Assembly: GCA_027575805.1 (NCBI GenBank)
Contig: JANBPU010000020.1
Coordinates: 99,415-163,414 of the forward strand
Reading direction: 5' to 3'
Origin: Mycoemilia scoparia
Taxonomy: Eukaryota; Kickxellomycota; Kickxellomycetes; Kickxellales; Kickxellaceae
Length of the DNA stretch: 64,000 nucleotides
Position 1 is the stretch's first letter. Each line of letters opens with the position of its first letter. Positions 46,665 to 59,522 of this stretch are shown piece after piece. The notes below the pieces were generated by a model. The model had not been told where the DNA came from. It saw only the letters and a program-made list of their open reading frames with translations, and did no database searches. The translations under genes were made by a program, and so were the position numbers.

Positions 46665-47792
46665 ACCAAGTATCTTCCTATAGCTGAGCTTTACTAAATA
46701 GAAATGGCCCCAGTGTACTAAATTTTAAAGTTAACCAACACCTTTCTTTGGTATGTAGAATGCGCGACCAGGAGAATTTGCGGGTAACTATGCCTCCTAT
46801 ACTGGGTTATTAGAGTTTAAACTTTGTGAAGGAATTCAAAAAAGATTCTATCTTCTTTGCTGAAAATAGGCGGATGGTTAAAATACCCAAAAGCACACCT
46901 GGACCAGAAAAGCCTATATCCTTGCATTTAGAGTACATGTCTTAATTTCTGCCATACATTAACACAGATGCATGGGATATATAAGCATTTGCCACACTTT
47001 TGCATTCTTTGCTAAAGACATTGCCCTTAAATACACATAATCCCGTATACAAGTCTCACTAGGAGCTAGGAGACGTGATTGCAGCCCGTAGTAGAGAATG
47101 TTGCAAGTAATAGATACTTTATTTTTGTATCCTAGTCTTAGTAACTGCCTTCTCCGAGCCATATAAGCCTCTCATTATACAGACAACATCAGGCGTTTCA
47201 AGCCTCGTATGTAACGTATTTTGTGCTAACAAATAGCTTTGGTGTTTCTTTATTCAACAGACCGAGTCGGCAGTATTTAATGACCGAGCCTCACACTTCC
47301 GAAAGAAAAAACAAAAAGTCTTTCAAGACTGCATAACTATATCATGAAGAATGTGTGGCTTCAGAAAGACATTTTTTAGAAATGTATTTGTTCTATTGAA
47401 ACAATACACAGGATAAGGTTAAAACTACTTCTTGGCACTGCAATGATCAGCGGGCTTTGTGAATCATAGCAATAGAGGGAGGATAGAGAAGCATATTTGC
47501 AGTATTTATTCATATAATGCCAAGAAGGCTTATTTCTCTAAACTGGGTGCCAGATTATATCAGTCTGCATTTCCTCAACTAGCCAAGGTTATATACGTAC
47601 AATACAGATGTAACATCTTTGGAAAGTTTAATAGTAAATGGTCGCCGAAATTCTGTAAATTTTAATTTTATAAAACTGATTACACAAAAGGTAAAGTCGG
47701 CAATTCAAAAAGGAATATGTAACTTTTAGGCGTTAAAGGGGAGTATAAGAGATGTGGGGGGGGAGTATCGTTAAAAATCATTACAAACAGAT
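46665..47792. other. Chitinase promoter region
   Basis: 1.1 kb AT-rich spacer between two genes on the minus strand. It holds the chitinase promoter and the 3' flank of the Kre9-like gene. No gene or repeat identified. Confidence 0.5.
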
Positions 47793-48680
47793 TTATAAGG
47801 CCAAGATGTAGACCAAAGCTGCACCAGTGAGAGCGAATAGAGAAGAAAAGAGAGGTTGAGGAGTGTAAAGGGAAAGGGCGCTGCCCTCCTCGTCACTTTC
47901 GGATTCGGATTCGAAAGAGGATGATGAAGAGCGCTTGGAGGACTTGGAAGTGGCAGAGGACGTAGGCTTGGCGGTCTCGGAAGTTGGTTTTCCTTCTCCA
48001 CCAGTTGGGTTGTTGATGTTGTTATCACCATTACCATTATCACCAGCATTATCGTCACCATCAGCATTATCGTTATCATCACCATCCTTGCCATCATCAG
48101 TAGATTCCTTCTTGCTAGATTTGCTAGTAATGGAGACAGAGCTTGCATCGCTGGAGGTTGGAGTAACTGAAGTGGAGTTGTTGGAGATAGAAATTTCAGA
48201 GGAAGTGTCATCAGTTGGCTCTTCGGTGGGCTCCTCAGAGTCGGTTGGTGTTTCATCACTGGATGGGTCTCTGCCAGTAGCAACACCAGAAGGATACCAG
48301 TCATTTCCGCCGTTAATGCTAAATCTGGTGCTCCAGGAAGTCTCGCCGCTGCCGTCTGTTGGTGTGAACATCAGGAAGTAGGCGCCAGGGGCGGTCTGGG
48401 GGACGGTGTATGGAATCTGGAATTGAGTGCCCTGGAAGGTACCAATCTTGGCAACGGTAGTCTGAACGGCATTACCGCCAGTCATAAAGTAAAGGTCGAA
48501 AGCTGGGACGGGCTTGCCGGCGGGGAAATCGTCGGATGGCTTCCATGTGATAGTAATCTGTTGGCCTGATGTCAAGCTGTCAGCGCCAATGGGATAGGTG
48601 GGATAATAGTATCCTGCAGCTACGATGGAGCTCAAGGCAGATAGAGCAGCTAGGAGAGAGAGCTTGAAGGGAATATACAT
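47793..48680 (-). CDS. Kre9/Knh1-type Ser/Thr-rich GPI-anchored wall protein
   Basis: Family members take part in beta-1,6-glucan assembly or are surface adhesion-like wall proteins. Single exon, 295 aa. A signal peptide (aa 1-22) precedes a conserved N-terminal immunoglobulin-like domain (about 30-125) opened by GADSLTSGQQITITWKPSD and closed by GETSWSTRFSINGG. A long Ser/Thr/Asp/Asn-rich stalk (130-270) with a Gly/Asp/Asn run is followed by a hydrophobic GPI signal (LFALTGAALVYILAL). No cysteines in the visible domain. It lies one gene away from the chitinase on the same strand. Confidence 0.85.
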   Translation of the reverse strand: MYIPFKLSLLAALSALSSIVAAGYYYPTYPIGADSLTSGQQITITWKPSDDFPAGKPVPAFDLYFMTGGNAVQTTVAKIGTFQGTQFQIPYTVPQTAPGAYFLMFTPTDGSGETSWSTRFSINGGNDWYPSGVATGRDPSSDETPTDSEEPTEEPTDDTSSEISISNNSTSVTPTSSDASSVSITSKSSKKESTDDGKDGDDNDNADGDDNAGDNGNGDNNINNPTGGEGKPTSETAKPTSSATSKSSKRSSSSSFESESESDEEGSALSLYTPQPLFSSLFALTGAALVYILAL

Positions 48681-49462
48681 AGCTATAGGTTATTAATATA
48701 CGTGTCGAGTTTAATGTGTTGGGGCTAAGGGACGGCAATAGGGGGTAGGGAATAGTTTCGGCGTAGAAAGGTGTAAATAAAAAGAAGGCCCTTGAGAAAT
48801 GTAAATAGGAGTAGTAAGTTAAGGAGGAATTTCCCAAAGTCGAGAGGCGCAGCCCTGTGTATTTATTATGCGCTAAGATATTGAGGCAGTAATCCGTTGT
48901 ATTAACTGTCAGAGCCCCAATACATCCCCATTATTCACCATCAGCACAACAAAGAGAAAATTGTCTGATTTGGGTCTTTCTGCATGATACACACAGTAAC
49001 ACTTCCTTTGGAGAATTGCTACTCCAGAACACTGCATATGGTCCTTTTGGGTATGAGGCCCCGGTAGAATCACGCCAACAAAACTTTTACATTGCCATTC
49101 TGGCCCTACACTTCTTTTGTGGAGATCACAATAAAATTCGGCAGGGTTTGTGCAGGGTCTAAAGGCGGACCACTTTTCAAAGCGGTTAGGTTCCTGTTTG
49201 AGCTTGTTACCAGAATTAGCTTTGTCAGTTAATCCGCGCACATTGTTTACCCTAGTTACAGTGGTTTTTACTGGAGGTTTTGACTAAGCACCTCCACCAA
49301 CGGTCTATTGGTTTATCTGGGAGTTTTCTGTCTATCATGGCTAGACCACTCACCAAAAACCTGTAAAGTAATTGCGGTTCTCTGATACTTGTATTAACTT
49401 GAAAAAACATAGAAGGCTCACTACTTTTTGAAAAAAGACAAATTATTGTACTACTAAACTTG
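48681..49462. other. Kre9-like gene promoter / MET2 3' flank
   Basis: 782 bases. A TATA-like AATAAATA on the minus strand is at about 48859, 180 bases before the ATG. A 110-codon minus frame at 48909-49241 lacks an ATG and was not called. Confidence 0.5.
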
Positions 49463-51042
49463 CTACCATTTCAATACGTCGGTCTCTGATTCCCCAAACA
49501 CGCTTGCTTTGTTGGACGAGTATTCTGAAGGAGTGTTTACATCTGCGCTTTTTGTGCTTGCATATTGGGGCAAGTTTTCTTTGATGAAGGACTTTATCAA
49601 TGTGTTAAGCTGCTCAAACTCTAGTAGAAACCCGTCATGGCCATCTGGAGACTCGATTTCTACCATCTGGGCATTGGGGATATGCTCCGCCAGCTCATAC
49701 TGCTCGTTGATCGTGAAGAGGCCATCGGACTCTATACCCACAACCAGTGCTGGCTGTTCGATTTTCTTGAGAGTCTGAACATAATCTCCACGGTCGCGAC
49801 CAAGGTCATGCGTGTCCATCTTTTTTGTTAGAGAGATGTAGCAGTTTGCATCAAATCTCTTGGTGAACTTATCGCCCTGGTAACGCAGGTAGCTTTGCGC
49901 GGAAAATATGTCCCCCGACGACCTATCATCGGTCCTGTTCTGTCTGCGCTGTGTACTTGTGGAATCCACGTCCTTTACATGATTTAAATAATGCTTTACA
50001 TTTCCTGTTGTCATTATCTTCCTGCCGAATCTGGACTCAAACGAGTTTCTTGATCGATATGTTAGAAGGGCCGTCATTCTGGCTGCTCCAAGCCCGTTTT
50101 TTGGCATCTAAAAACACCGATAGTTAATCGCGTATTCTTGTTTACTTCTTTTACAATGTCTTGATATAGCCGACGGTAGTAACTTACCTTTTCTGGAGTA
50201 TAGTACCCGTCACCTAGTTATACAAATACAATGTGGCAAGAATACGTTAGTATCTCCTCCTTTTAACAAACCACCAAAATTACTTGGATTTTATGCTGTG
50301 AGAGGAACTTACAGTAGTTTGGATCACTATAAATAGCCTGGCGCTGTGCTTCCCCCCAGCTGATTCCCCAGGCTGAATGCTTTCCCGAAGTGGCGATCGG
50401 AATTATAACTTTGACATAGTCTTTTCCAAAAGTCGCCCACTCCAAGACCTGCATGCCACCGAGCGAGCCACCGATGCAAACCGCAATCTGATTTACTTTA
50501 AGGTGATCAAGAACCAACTTGTGAAGGCTACAAAGATGCAAACAAAATTAGGGTCATTCCATTCATTATGACATGCAGGTATGCAGATATGGATGATACT
50601 ACTACTATCAATCATGATATTGGTTGCTACTGGCTTCTTACCGAATGTCATCTCTGATTGAGACTAGTGGGAAATCTGGCCCATATGGTTTTCCAGTATT
50701 TGGATTAATAGTTAGTGCTGAAGCGGTGCCATAAGGGCTTCCAAGTACGTTACAGCACACTACAAAGAACTTTGAGGTATCGAATGCACGGCCTTCGCCC
50801 AAAAGTGGTCCCCACCAGTCAGCAACGTCAGCCGACCCGGTAAAAGCATGGCAAATGACCATCACGTTACTGCCATCGTCATCCAGCTTGCCCCATGTTT
50901 TGTAGGCAACGGGTACGTTCTTTAGAACCACGCCGCACTCGAGCTCAAACTCCGGGATATATAATACAGACTGCCCATTTACGAGAAACGACAACGATCC
51001 TTCGACTTGTCCGAACGACGACTTCGACTTTAGACTAACCAT
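49463..51042 (-). CDS. MET2: Homoserine O-acetyltransferase
   Basis: Acetylates homoserine with acetyl-CoA, the committed step of methionine synthesis in fungi. Four exons join in phase: 51042-50642, 50527-50313, 50213-50188 (26 nt) and 50107-49463, giving 428 aa. The alpha/beta-hydrolase nucleophile elbow GGSLGGMQ places the catalytic Ser at S155. The acid Asp lies in GIESDGLF and the His in DGHDGF. The family segments CHAFTGSADV and CCNVLGSPYGTASA are clear. The middle (about aa 250-285) has a short variable insert rich in charged residues, as in other fungal enzymes. Confidence 0.93.
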
Positions 51043-53377
51043 GACGACGTATAGTTTTGTACAAATGAATGAAAATGGTAAAGAAAAAACTGGTGCTAAG
51101 CAAAGCGGCGATAAATGGTCTGTGAGTAGATCGAATTTATACCCATTGTAATTTGATAGTTGAGATAGCCCTTTTGCTGTGATTGGCCAGCGGCTTGTGT
51201 GATTTTTGTGAGTTTGCTACCATTGGTCCAAATCTAGCCAATAAAGATAGAGAATTGGGGCTCCAAGGCAAATTTGTACAGGTGGTTACACAAGTACCCA
51301 GGCTCTTATCTAGATGAAAAGCTCTAGTCGTTATTGATCGAATATGCTGAGTACCATCTGAGGGCTAGGGCCCATTCTAATTATGAGCTGGTCACAATTA
51401 TATGACGCATCAAGTTAAAAGTACTATCTGCTGGGATGATAATATGAAAATAGGGCACTTTCAACTAAGAAGCAAGTACCGTGAGTTTGAACAGATTTGT
51501 GAAGGCTAGTTGAACAGCAGGGGATATATGATGACCCTTATGTAGATAGCTATTATAATAGCAGTGTGACCAGCTTCAACTCAATTATAGAAAAAGATGA
51601 ATCTTTGTGAAATGGGATACCACTAATCGGAGATAACTTGTATTAATATATGGGTGCCCAGGGACTAGCATTTTCTCCTATTATAAATGAAATCACGCCA
51701 TGTATGCTTCAAATGCCATAAAAGCAAACAAACGTGGGATTAAGAGAATACGAGTAGTGATAAAGTGCTAAGGGATGTGCATGGAATGTATATAAGAGGG
51801 CAATGTCCCGAGTCGAGATTTTTTACTTCCTGCGGATGTATTTGTAACCATCCTGTATTGAATGCGAGCAAAGCATGTGAGGGCTCAGCATAGCTGTGGT
51901 GGCAGAAATAGGGTTTCAGTTGATTCGGCATATTGCGGATGATTACGCAATCACAGATTATTATTCGAAAACATTAGGGGCTCTGCTGTCCTTTGTTTAA
52001 TCTAAGCCTCATATATAAAGTGCAGGCTTGTGATAAAATGTGTGGGTGAGCTTGAGCGAGAATGTCCTATCCAAGGAGCAATACTCGACTATAAGTCTCG
52101 TGACAGAATTTGCTAGCATATTGGTCCAAATATGTACATATTCTCTTGTATCGTATAGAATCGCTAACTCACAAGCTGACAAGGTTCTAGAAGCATATAA
52201 TGATATAATTCAGAGGAAACATTTATTTCGATTAGCTATTACCAGGAAAGTCCAAAGGTGCCAGTAGAAGATTCCACCCGTATACCACAGACAGTAACTT
52301 GAGAGCTGGTTAGGTATTGTGCATGGCAAACGGCACGTTCAAGTTTGCCAAGATAGCTCCGGACAATCAATCAGGCTGGTGAACTGCATTGCCGATGGGG
52401 CTTGGTAAAATGAAGTCATGTATGGATAAATGGATTGAAAGCAGATAGTTCTTTTGTTTTCGAAATGGGATTGTTATCGCTAAGCAGCACAGAAATGCGC
52501 ATAATGGAAATGCATATTATGTCAATAGGGATACGCGCACAATTGGAACCTGGGAACAGCCAGGGAAAGATAGAAAAAAGCCCTGATAAATGCAAATGCT
52601 TTCGGGCTAAAGTACTTGGAAATTGGCTCGCAATGCATGCTTAATACAACTTCTAGAAATTTGGGCAGGATTGAGAATGTAAGAATCTTTGGGTGCAAAT
52701 CAAAAAGGCCAATGGGGCGAAATTTCAAACCAGCACTGTGAGAGCCAGGTTGATTGATTTCAGCAAATATTGCAGTGCAGCTAATCCACTTTGAGTGGAA
52801 AGAATGGCAATGTGTAGGTGATTCTGGTGATACATCCTTTGGTGTTATATCAAGAATTTTTGTCTGCAATTCGTAATTGATCAGACAGAAATGAGGTCTT
52901 TGAGCTGAACGCCACAGACAAAAGTAGAAGCCCATCAAAAGGCTTATTCTTGGAAGCCTGGCCAATAAGGGGTGCTTTAAACCAGCGAAAAGTGCACTTG
53001 AGTAGATGTACTGTGGTAATGCGAATTTTGGCATCCTGCCAAGGAGCTTCAAAAGTATGTTTCATGGAAATTTTCACAAAGCACACAAGCAGTATACTAA
53101 AACATTTATAAACATTGCCCGCCGCCTGGAATACTTGATGGGAATTTGTTCTTGTCTGCTTTGATATTTCTGTTTACCTATTCTCTACACCTCAATTCAT
53201 TTGGACTCCAGCTTTCCCCCCTCTCACTCTCACTCTCTTCCTGTGTTTCAAAGAAAACAGGCAATCGAAGGGCCAAGTCTAACGTGTGTGCATCAGCAAT
53301 AACACCAACTACCACCACAAACTACAAAATACTATAGATTCATAAAGCTTCGTATTCTCTAGTATTTCAGCAAACTC
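51043..53377. other. 2.3-kb divergent intergenic region
   Basis: Between MET2 and NADPH oxidase. No supported gene, repeat or RNA. A 176-codon minus frame (52522-53052) starts at TTG and has no protein-like pattern. A CT-rich stretch near 53210-53245 probably belongs to the oxidase leader. Confidence 0.5.
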
Positions 53378-55470
53378 ATGGCGATTTACCTTGAAGAGGG
53401 CAGTGCCTCGTCCGGGGCAAACAGCAGCTCAAAGCCGTCACCCATCCAGAATTGGTGTGCACCCATCACCAGTAAGTGACAAAGAAATGTTTATTATTGT
53501 TGTTGTCTAAATGGTGAAATTTTACAGAGGATCAAGCGTGGAATGGATATAAATGAGCCCTCAGGTTTTGGCTCAATCACCAGCCATTTCATATACGACT
53601 CCTGGGAATCCATTTTGCCTATGGCCTTGTGAGCTCTCTGGCCATATCATTAAAGCACAGGATATATTGAGATATTTTGTTCTGGTAATAATACCTAAAA
53701 TACGCCTTTGCTTTTGCCTATCTTTGCAGTTAGGAGGATCTTTTTCTATTCTCTATGGATGGGCGTGCAGCTTATTATTCTCTTATACTGCTACCACGCC
53801 TTTTTCAGCGAGAACGGGGCAATGAACATGTTTTGGAAGGCATCGACTATTGGAATCCGCGTGTCTTTTGCCTTTATCCTGGCCTTTATGACTCCGACGG
53901 TTCTGAGTATGCTTCGCTTAACACCATTGTCAAGGTGGATTAAATTTGAAAAAAATGTCCACGCTCACAAGCTGGTTGCATATACCCTAGTGAGCTGGGT
54001 GATTGTCCACGTTGTCATTTCCTATCACTTTTTCTACACCATCTCACGCCCCACAAAAGGTCCTGATGGGAGCACCCAGCCGCCAGAAATGACCTTCAAA
54101 GAGCTCCTATTCCACACTCCACGTGGTATTACTGGCCATATAATGGGCATCTCATTTGTCATCATTGCTATAACCGCTACTCGTAAGTGTGTATACCACT
54201 GCCATTGCCACTGCCATTACTGCCTTCTTTATGGGTGATGCACCCAAAAGGCCCTGCTGCACTGTTCTAATATATTTATGTTTCCATACATGCCTTAGCC
54301 ATTGTGAGAAGAAAAGCATACGAAGTATTCTACTACTCTCACCATCTGTTTATTGTCATTCTGATTTCCATGCTCGTTCATGTCAAGGTTGCCATCGAGT
54401 TCTTCCCCTACCTCGGCGCCTTTATTGTCATATATGCCACTGACAGGCTCTATCGCGCAGTCAGGGGCTACGGCGGTGGCGCGCAGGTTGTTCGTGCCAT
54501 TCCACACGCCGGTGGCGTTGTCGAGCTCAAATTCAAGGCAAAGATGGTTCACCCCCTCCCCGGCCAATTTGTCCGTGTGTGCTGTCCATCTGTAAACCCT
54601 CTTCAGTGGCACCCCTTTACCCTGACCAGTTTGCCCGGCCAAAAGGACAACATCTACAGCATCCACTTTAAAAGGGTGGGTGGATTTACCAACAAATTTG
54701 CTGAGAAGCTCGGGGTTCAGAATGCCGTTAATATAGTTGCAAAGAACACTGATGGAGGCAACGGTAGTGCCACTACTGGGTCTCACTCTCTTGACAGCAA
54801 TCGTGGCTCATCAAGCTCCCTATTTCCCAGTGGCCGAAGGAGCGGAGCGAATATGCCTCGCATATTTGTCGATGGGCCTTATGGCGCTCCTACCCAACAC
54901 ATATTCAGCTATGAGGTCGGTGTCTTGGTCGCCGGCGGCATCGGAATCACGCCCTTCGCCAGCGCTCTCCGCCATCATCTTGCGCTGTCAATTGCAAAGA
55001 GCGCACCTGTTCGTCCGACCAGGCTGCACCTTGTTTGGTCAATTAGAAGCATCAGCGCACTTGAGTGGTTTAGTGATCTTTGGGGCGCCTATGCCCAGCA
55101 GGACGAGCTTCTACTTGACTCAGTCACATTACTTGTGTACTGCACAAACTCTCTTGAGGCTGAGCAGTATGGGGAGGTTGAGATGACCAGTGATGATCCT
55201 TGGGGATCCCACCAGCTGACTATTGACGAGCAAAAGCAAAAACAGAACCTGAGGTTTTCTATCCCAAGAAACATGAAGATATATGTTGGCCGTCCAAGCT
55301 ATGCCCGAATCCTCAGCTATATCGGCCAGCAGTATGCAAGAACAAAGATTGGTGTCATATCCTGCGGACCCAAGCCCATGAATAGGTCGCTTCGGGGCCA
55401 ATTGAGAGCCTCCTCAAAATCTGCCAAGAGAGTCAAGTCTAGCTTTGACTTTAGAGCAGAGCACTTCTAA
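53378..55470 (+). CDS. NADPH oxidase (NOX, gp91phox-like)
   Basis: Makes superoxide by moving electrons from NADPH through FAD and two haems across a membrane. Exons 53378-53471, 53730-54182 and 54299-55470 join in phase to give 572 aa. The membrane block has both haem His pairs with the gp91phox spacing: H111/H125 and H197/H210. FAD is bound at HPFTLTSLPG; NADPH-binding motifs are GGIGITPFASAL and CGPKPM. The C-terminal SSFDFRAEHF resembles NoxA/B tails. There is no EF-hand extension, so it is not NoxC/NOX5-like. Ferric reductases share the fold but have different haem spacing and sequence. In other fungi NOX controls hyphal and sexual development. Confidence 0.9.
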
Positions 55471-56233
55471 GCATTTTCTTGTTCTTTGCTATCAGCAATT
55501 GTGACTAATTCACTGTTTTTTGTTGTAATTTTGAGTCATCCATTAAATACCCAACACTGTTCTTTCTTTTGCCCTTACATGTTTGCTACACTGGCATTTT
55601 TATTATTACTATTGCCAATCCTTTTTTGTGTCAAGGCATAATATAATTTCCACACTCAAGCAAACCTATTCGTCAAATGCCTACTTATAAAGCACGTGCC
55701 ATTTATTTTGTGGGGATTATAAATTTGTTAGAGGCGCTATTATTCACCTGTGTTTATAAGGGTGCATACATTTATCCATTTTAGAGCCTGCTGAGGCATT
55801 GTGACTTATTACCACGGCTATTTCACCATGACCCACCAAGATTCACAAGTAACCGCTCCCAGAAGAGCAAGAATAGCAGTGTATCACCTCCATGCATGGT
55901 TAAGTGGTTTTTTAGAGGCGAGATTTCGGTGGAGTTTGTAGGACAGCGTTTTTGAGAGAAAGGACGGGGGAAATCAAATGTCTGTTATTGGTCATTAATG
56001 CGTGTTTTGGATGTATAACAGGCCTTATTTATTATGTTAGCTTTGAATGCTGTATTGTGGAAAAATGCATCTGATTATACCATAAACTACTAACGTCAAT
56101 TTCGAAAGGTCGTATAAAATCTCGCTATCAAACTCAATTGTAATCGCCACTAAATTTATTTCCGCCATTTTTTACATTATTTTTAAGAGCATTGTTTTGT
56201 TTTATATTTGTTGGTTGGATAAGCTACATAAAC
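55471..56233. other. Intergenic region
   Basis: 763 AT-rich bases between the oxidase and the SDR gene. No gene seen. Confidence 0.5.
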
Positions 56234-57966
56234 ATGTCTTCTAGAAAAGTTGTTGTTGTGACAGGTTCATCCGAAGGCGGAATTGGTAGGATTCTAGTGT
56301 TTTCTGTTTGTCCTATAATGCTGCTGACTATGCCATAGATCGGACAAAACATTTACATCATATTGCTCTGGATATTTATATATATATATAGGGGCCGGTC
56401 TTTGCCGCCAGTTCCACGAAGAAGGATATATTGTGTATGCGACTGGTCGTAGTGCTGAGAAGTTAGCACCCCTAGCTGGTAATACTCCTAATAAACACAT
56501 GCACATCTTGAAACTCTCAAAACTGGTTTAATTTACACGTGAAAGCCCGGTTTTAATTAAATCTAGATGGCTAAAATCCTGAAAATTAAAATTTAGAAAT
56601 CGGGATCAGAACCAGGGTGATGGATGTCAATGATGAGGAGTCAGTTAAGGCAACCATCGATGATATAGTCGACGAGGCAGGAATTGGTACGGATGCACAT
56701 ATGAAGCACAAAAACAAAATTGTGGAGACAATGCAAATGCTTAGTGATTATTGGTCACGGCTATAGATATACTTGTCAATAATGCTGGTGTTCACTATGT
56801 AACACCAGTGTCCGAGGTTAATATTGAGCAAGCAATGGCACAGTTCAATACCAACGTCTTTGGAATAGCCAGAACCGTCAAGGCCTGCGTGCCCCATATG
56901 GCCAAAAGGAGTAAGCTTTGTTTATAGGGCCATTTGGGCCAATAGGCAATGGCACAGACTGCATGCCGCTATTATGTTGCTAGCACTGAATATAATTTGA
57001 ATGTAGAAAGCGGAATGATTATCAATGTTGGGTCACCTGCAGGATACGCTGCAACTCCCTGGTCAGGTATACGAAGAGTCAATCCCAATTCGACAAACAT
57101 CAGCGCAAATGTGCTGTGATTGATTTCAAAAGTCTGATACTCTATAGGGTATTATTCGGCATCTAAAGCGGCAGCTCATAAGCTGTCAGACTCGCTTCGT
57201 ATCGAATTGGCACCATTCAATATCAAAGTTGTTGTTGTCGCGCCAGGGTAATGACCACAGTGATGATAAAGATGCCTACATCTCGGTGCCAAACGCCATT
57301 TTGCATTCGAAGGCTGACCCAGTGATTTGCTTGACTTTATGCATACCTTTGTGCTAATAGGGCGGTCAAGTCTCACATAGTCGATAACCACAGACCATTG
57401 GAGATCAAAGAGGGTGAGACGATGTGCTACATATTACATCTGCGACGGCTGCTGACTCCAAGGTGCATCGGATATTGACATTGGTGTGCTTGATCTACAC
57501 ATAGATTCGCTCTTTGCTCCCGCTGCTGAGTCAATAATGGCACGCATGGTTTGGTCGCAAGGTAATGATGATTTGATACAGCAGCAAATGGTTGTTTTCC
57601 GGGAATACAGGCTGTATATTACTGGTATTAATGTGGTGGCTATCTTGTAACCTTGAAACAGGACCCCAAAGCATCAGCTCCAAGCAGTTCGCTACCGCCG
57701 TTGTCAAGAAGGTCACGGACGGAACCATCCCCAACTACTTTACGTACGGGCCCTTTGCCGGTCAGCTATGGTGGTGCTACTATCTTCCCACATGGATCAC
57801 TGTAAGTAGCGTTGCTAAGAAATCATTGTTCACAAAATTAGGCTCAAAAGCCCCACGTTCTTCATGCCTTAATTAATTGGTCTAATTCGCCTTTCCAACT
57901 CCTCATTGCCGATAGGACTGGCTGTTTACAAGGAAGTTCAACATCAACAAACTCAAGAAAGCGTGA
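56234..57966 (+). CDS. AYR1-like short-chain dehydrogenase (10 exons)
   Basis: Probably reduces 1-acyl-dihydroxyacetone phosphate in the ER or lipid droplets. Ten exons join in phase: 56234-56285, 56392-56478, 56597-56686, 56767-56910, 57007-57066, 57148-57247, 57361-57413, 57463-57561, 57662-57801 and 57916-57966, giving 291 aa. The Rossmann motif [11 protein letters not shown] uses Gly-rich cofactor binding, the NNAG element is ILVNNAGV, Ser lies in INVGSPAG, and the YxxxK catalytic pair is YYSASK. The C-terminal hydrophobic segment ([11 protein letters not shown]) and basic end match AYR1 over other SDRs. Nine introns in under 300 codons is very dense for this window. Confidence 0.88.
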
Positions 57967-58673
57967 AACTGCCAGCACGCATCTGTCTTCCTGGGGGGAG
58001 GTTTCTGCCATGGATCGCCCATGCCATAGCACATCATCGGTGTATGGGCAGTGGCAGACTGCATCTCCTTTTGGAAGGCCTCAGCCAAAGCACGCTTGGA
58101 TAATACATGCTTTGCCCCAATGCCGCATATTTATTGGTATTTTGGTATTGCCTTCACTGTGTTTGGATGTTTTCATATGTTTAGTGGAGTTTTTGAATAA
58201 AGTAGCGCACGCATCGGACATCTCAGCATCATATTCTCCCTTTACTGCTAGGGAGATTTCGACTATGATCCTCATGTGTATTGGATGAGGCGTTTCAAAT
58301 AAAGCGGCATATGTTAGCGCACATCACGGCTGCATGTTTTCCCTGATTTATAGGGAAAACAGTACAGAGCATGCCGCCAAAGATCGATTTTAGCACTAGG
58401 CAGGGCGGCCCAGCTGATGCAGGCATGGGACATTGCCGTCTAAATTGAGTACCTCATACATATACTGCAAAAGGTCATTGGGTCGGCATGAGAGGCACAA
58501 CATGCACATTTATCTTGGAGATCGCCACCCTGTGGAACTGCCGCCTGTGGGTGGGGGCGATTTTCAGCTCATGCCAATCGCTCCATAGGCGGGCAATGAC
58601 CAATGCCTAACGGTAAGGTACCCTGTGGTGCAATAGCAGCCCAATGAGCTGTGCATATTCTTATTGCGTGTGT

Positions 58674-58688
58674 ACCTTGTAGTCTCCA
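58674..58688 (+). repeat. Short direct repeat, first site
   Basis: ACCTTGTAGTCTCCA, matching 58784-58798 at 14 of 15 bases in the same orientation, 110 bases apart, upstream of the ZIP gene. A binding role is speculative. Confidence 0.35.
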
Positions 58689-58783
58689 AGTACCCTTGTT
58701 TTTTCTTGTTGGTGAGTTGCCTTTTCATGCCTCTGCGATCAAGGCAATCACTCTGAGCTGGCCAGTAAGTGCGAAAAACGACG

Positions 58784-58798
58784 ACCTTGTAGGCTCCA
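58784..58798 (+). repeat. Short direct repeat, second site
   Basis: ACCTTGTAGGCTCCA; partner of the site at 58674. Confidence 0.35.
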
Positions 58799-59522
58799 GG
58801 CAGTGAAGCCCTTTTACAGGCGCAAAAGATGTGCTGTTTACACTGTCCGTCATCGCGTCTTTGCCTTCAACAGCGAGCGCAGCGTCGTGCCGATTCAAAG
58901 GCAGCATGTGGTGCTCTTGGACCCTTGCACCGGGTGTGCTTTGCTTCTCGCTGTTGGGAATGCTAATCTTAGCCCAAGGGATCGCGCGCTTTGGGATGGG
59001 TGGATTGCCAAAATTCCGCCCACAGCAGCATTTAGTCCCCTTGCATTTGTATCTGCCCCTTTTCCGCATTCAAGCCACCGGAAAGGACAACCCCCCAAGA
59101 TTGAGCCTATTGGGCTTATGTAGACAACAGTGACCATTTCTTGCCATTTTCCTGGTATTGTAACCCTGTGCGGCGCATCCTTCAAATTCATACCAGACTT
59201 TTCTGTGGAACAGAGCCTGCGATTGTTGCTGTCAGTGGATGGTCGCCTCTGTTTACTATCCTACAGATTTGCTTCCAGATATTGTCTGGCCAATGACCAA
59301 AACCCACCTTGTCCTGCCTTTCCCTTAACAGGATTTGCGTATTCTACCATGTAACCCCAAAACGTATAGGGTCCACTTTTTGACACCACTCGGTCGCTTA
59401 TAAAAAGCCATTCTTCTGCTCTGGTTTGGTTGAACCCATATACTGATATCAATCCAAAGTTTTTCCTATTTTCGTGGTCCATATTGTTTTGGCTATAACC
59501 TTATTTCTCTGTTGCATACACT

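Larger units (their letters stand above)
57967..59522. other. 1.55-kb ZIP transporter upstream region
   Basis: GC-richer than average. It holds two near-identical 15-base sites (58674 and 58784). Several 60-110 codon frames on both strands show no protein-like pattern. Confidence 0.5.

Noticed and set aside
47771..48304. 177-codon minus frame
   Set aside because: Alternate frame of the Kre9-like gene; its repeats only mirror the low-complexity stalk.
48909..49241. 110-codon minus-strand frame with several Cys
   Set aside because: No in-frame ATG and no supporting exon; sits in the flank between two genes.
52522..53052. 176-codon minus-strand frame
   Set aside because: Starts at TTG and has no recognisable pattern or splice support. 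Probably chance.
58803..59123. 106-codon plus frame upstream of ZIP
   Set aside because: Overlapping frames on both strands of similar length, no pattern; GC-driven absence of stops.
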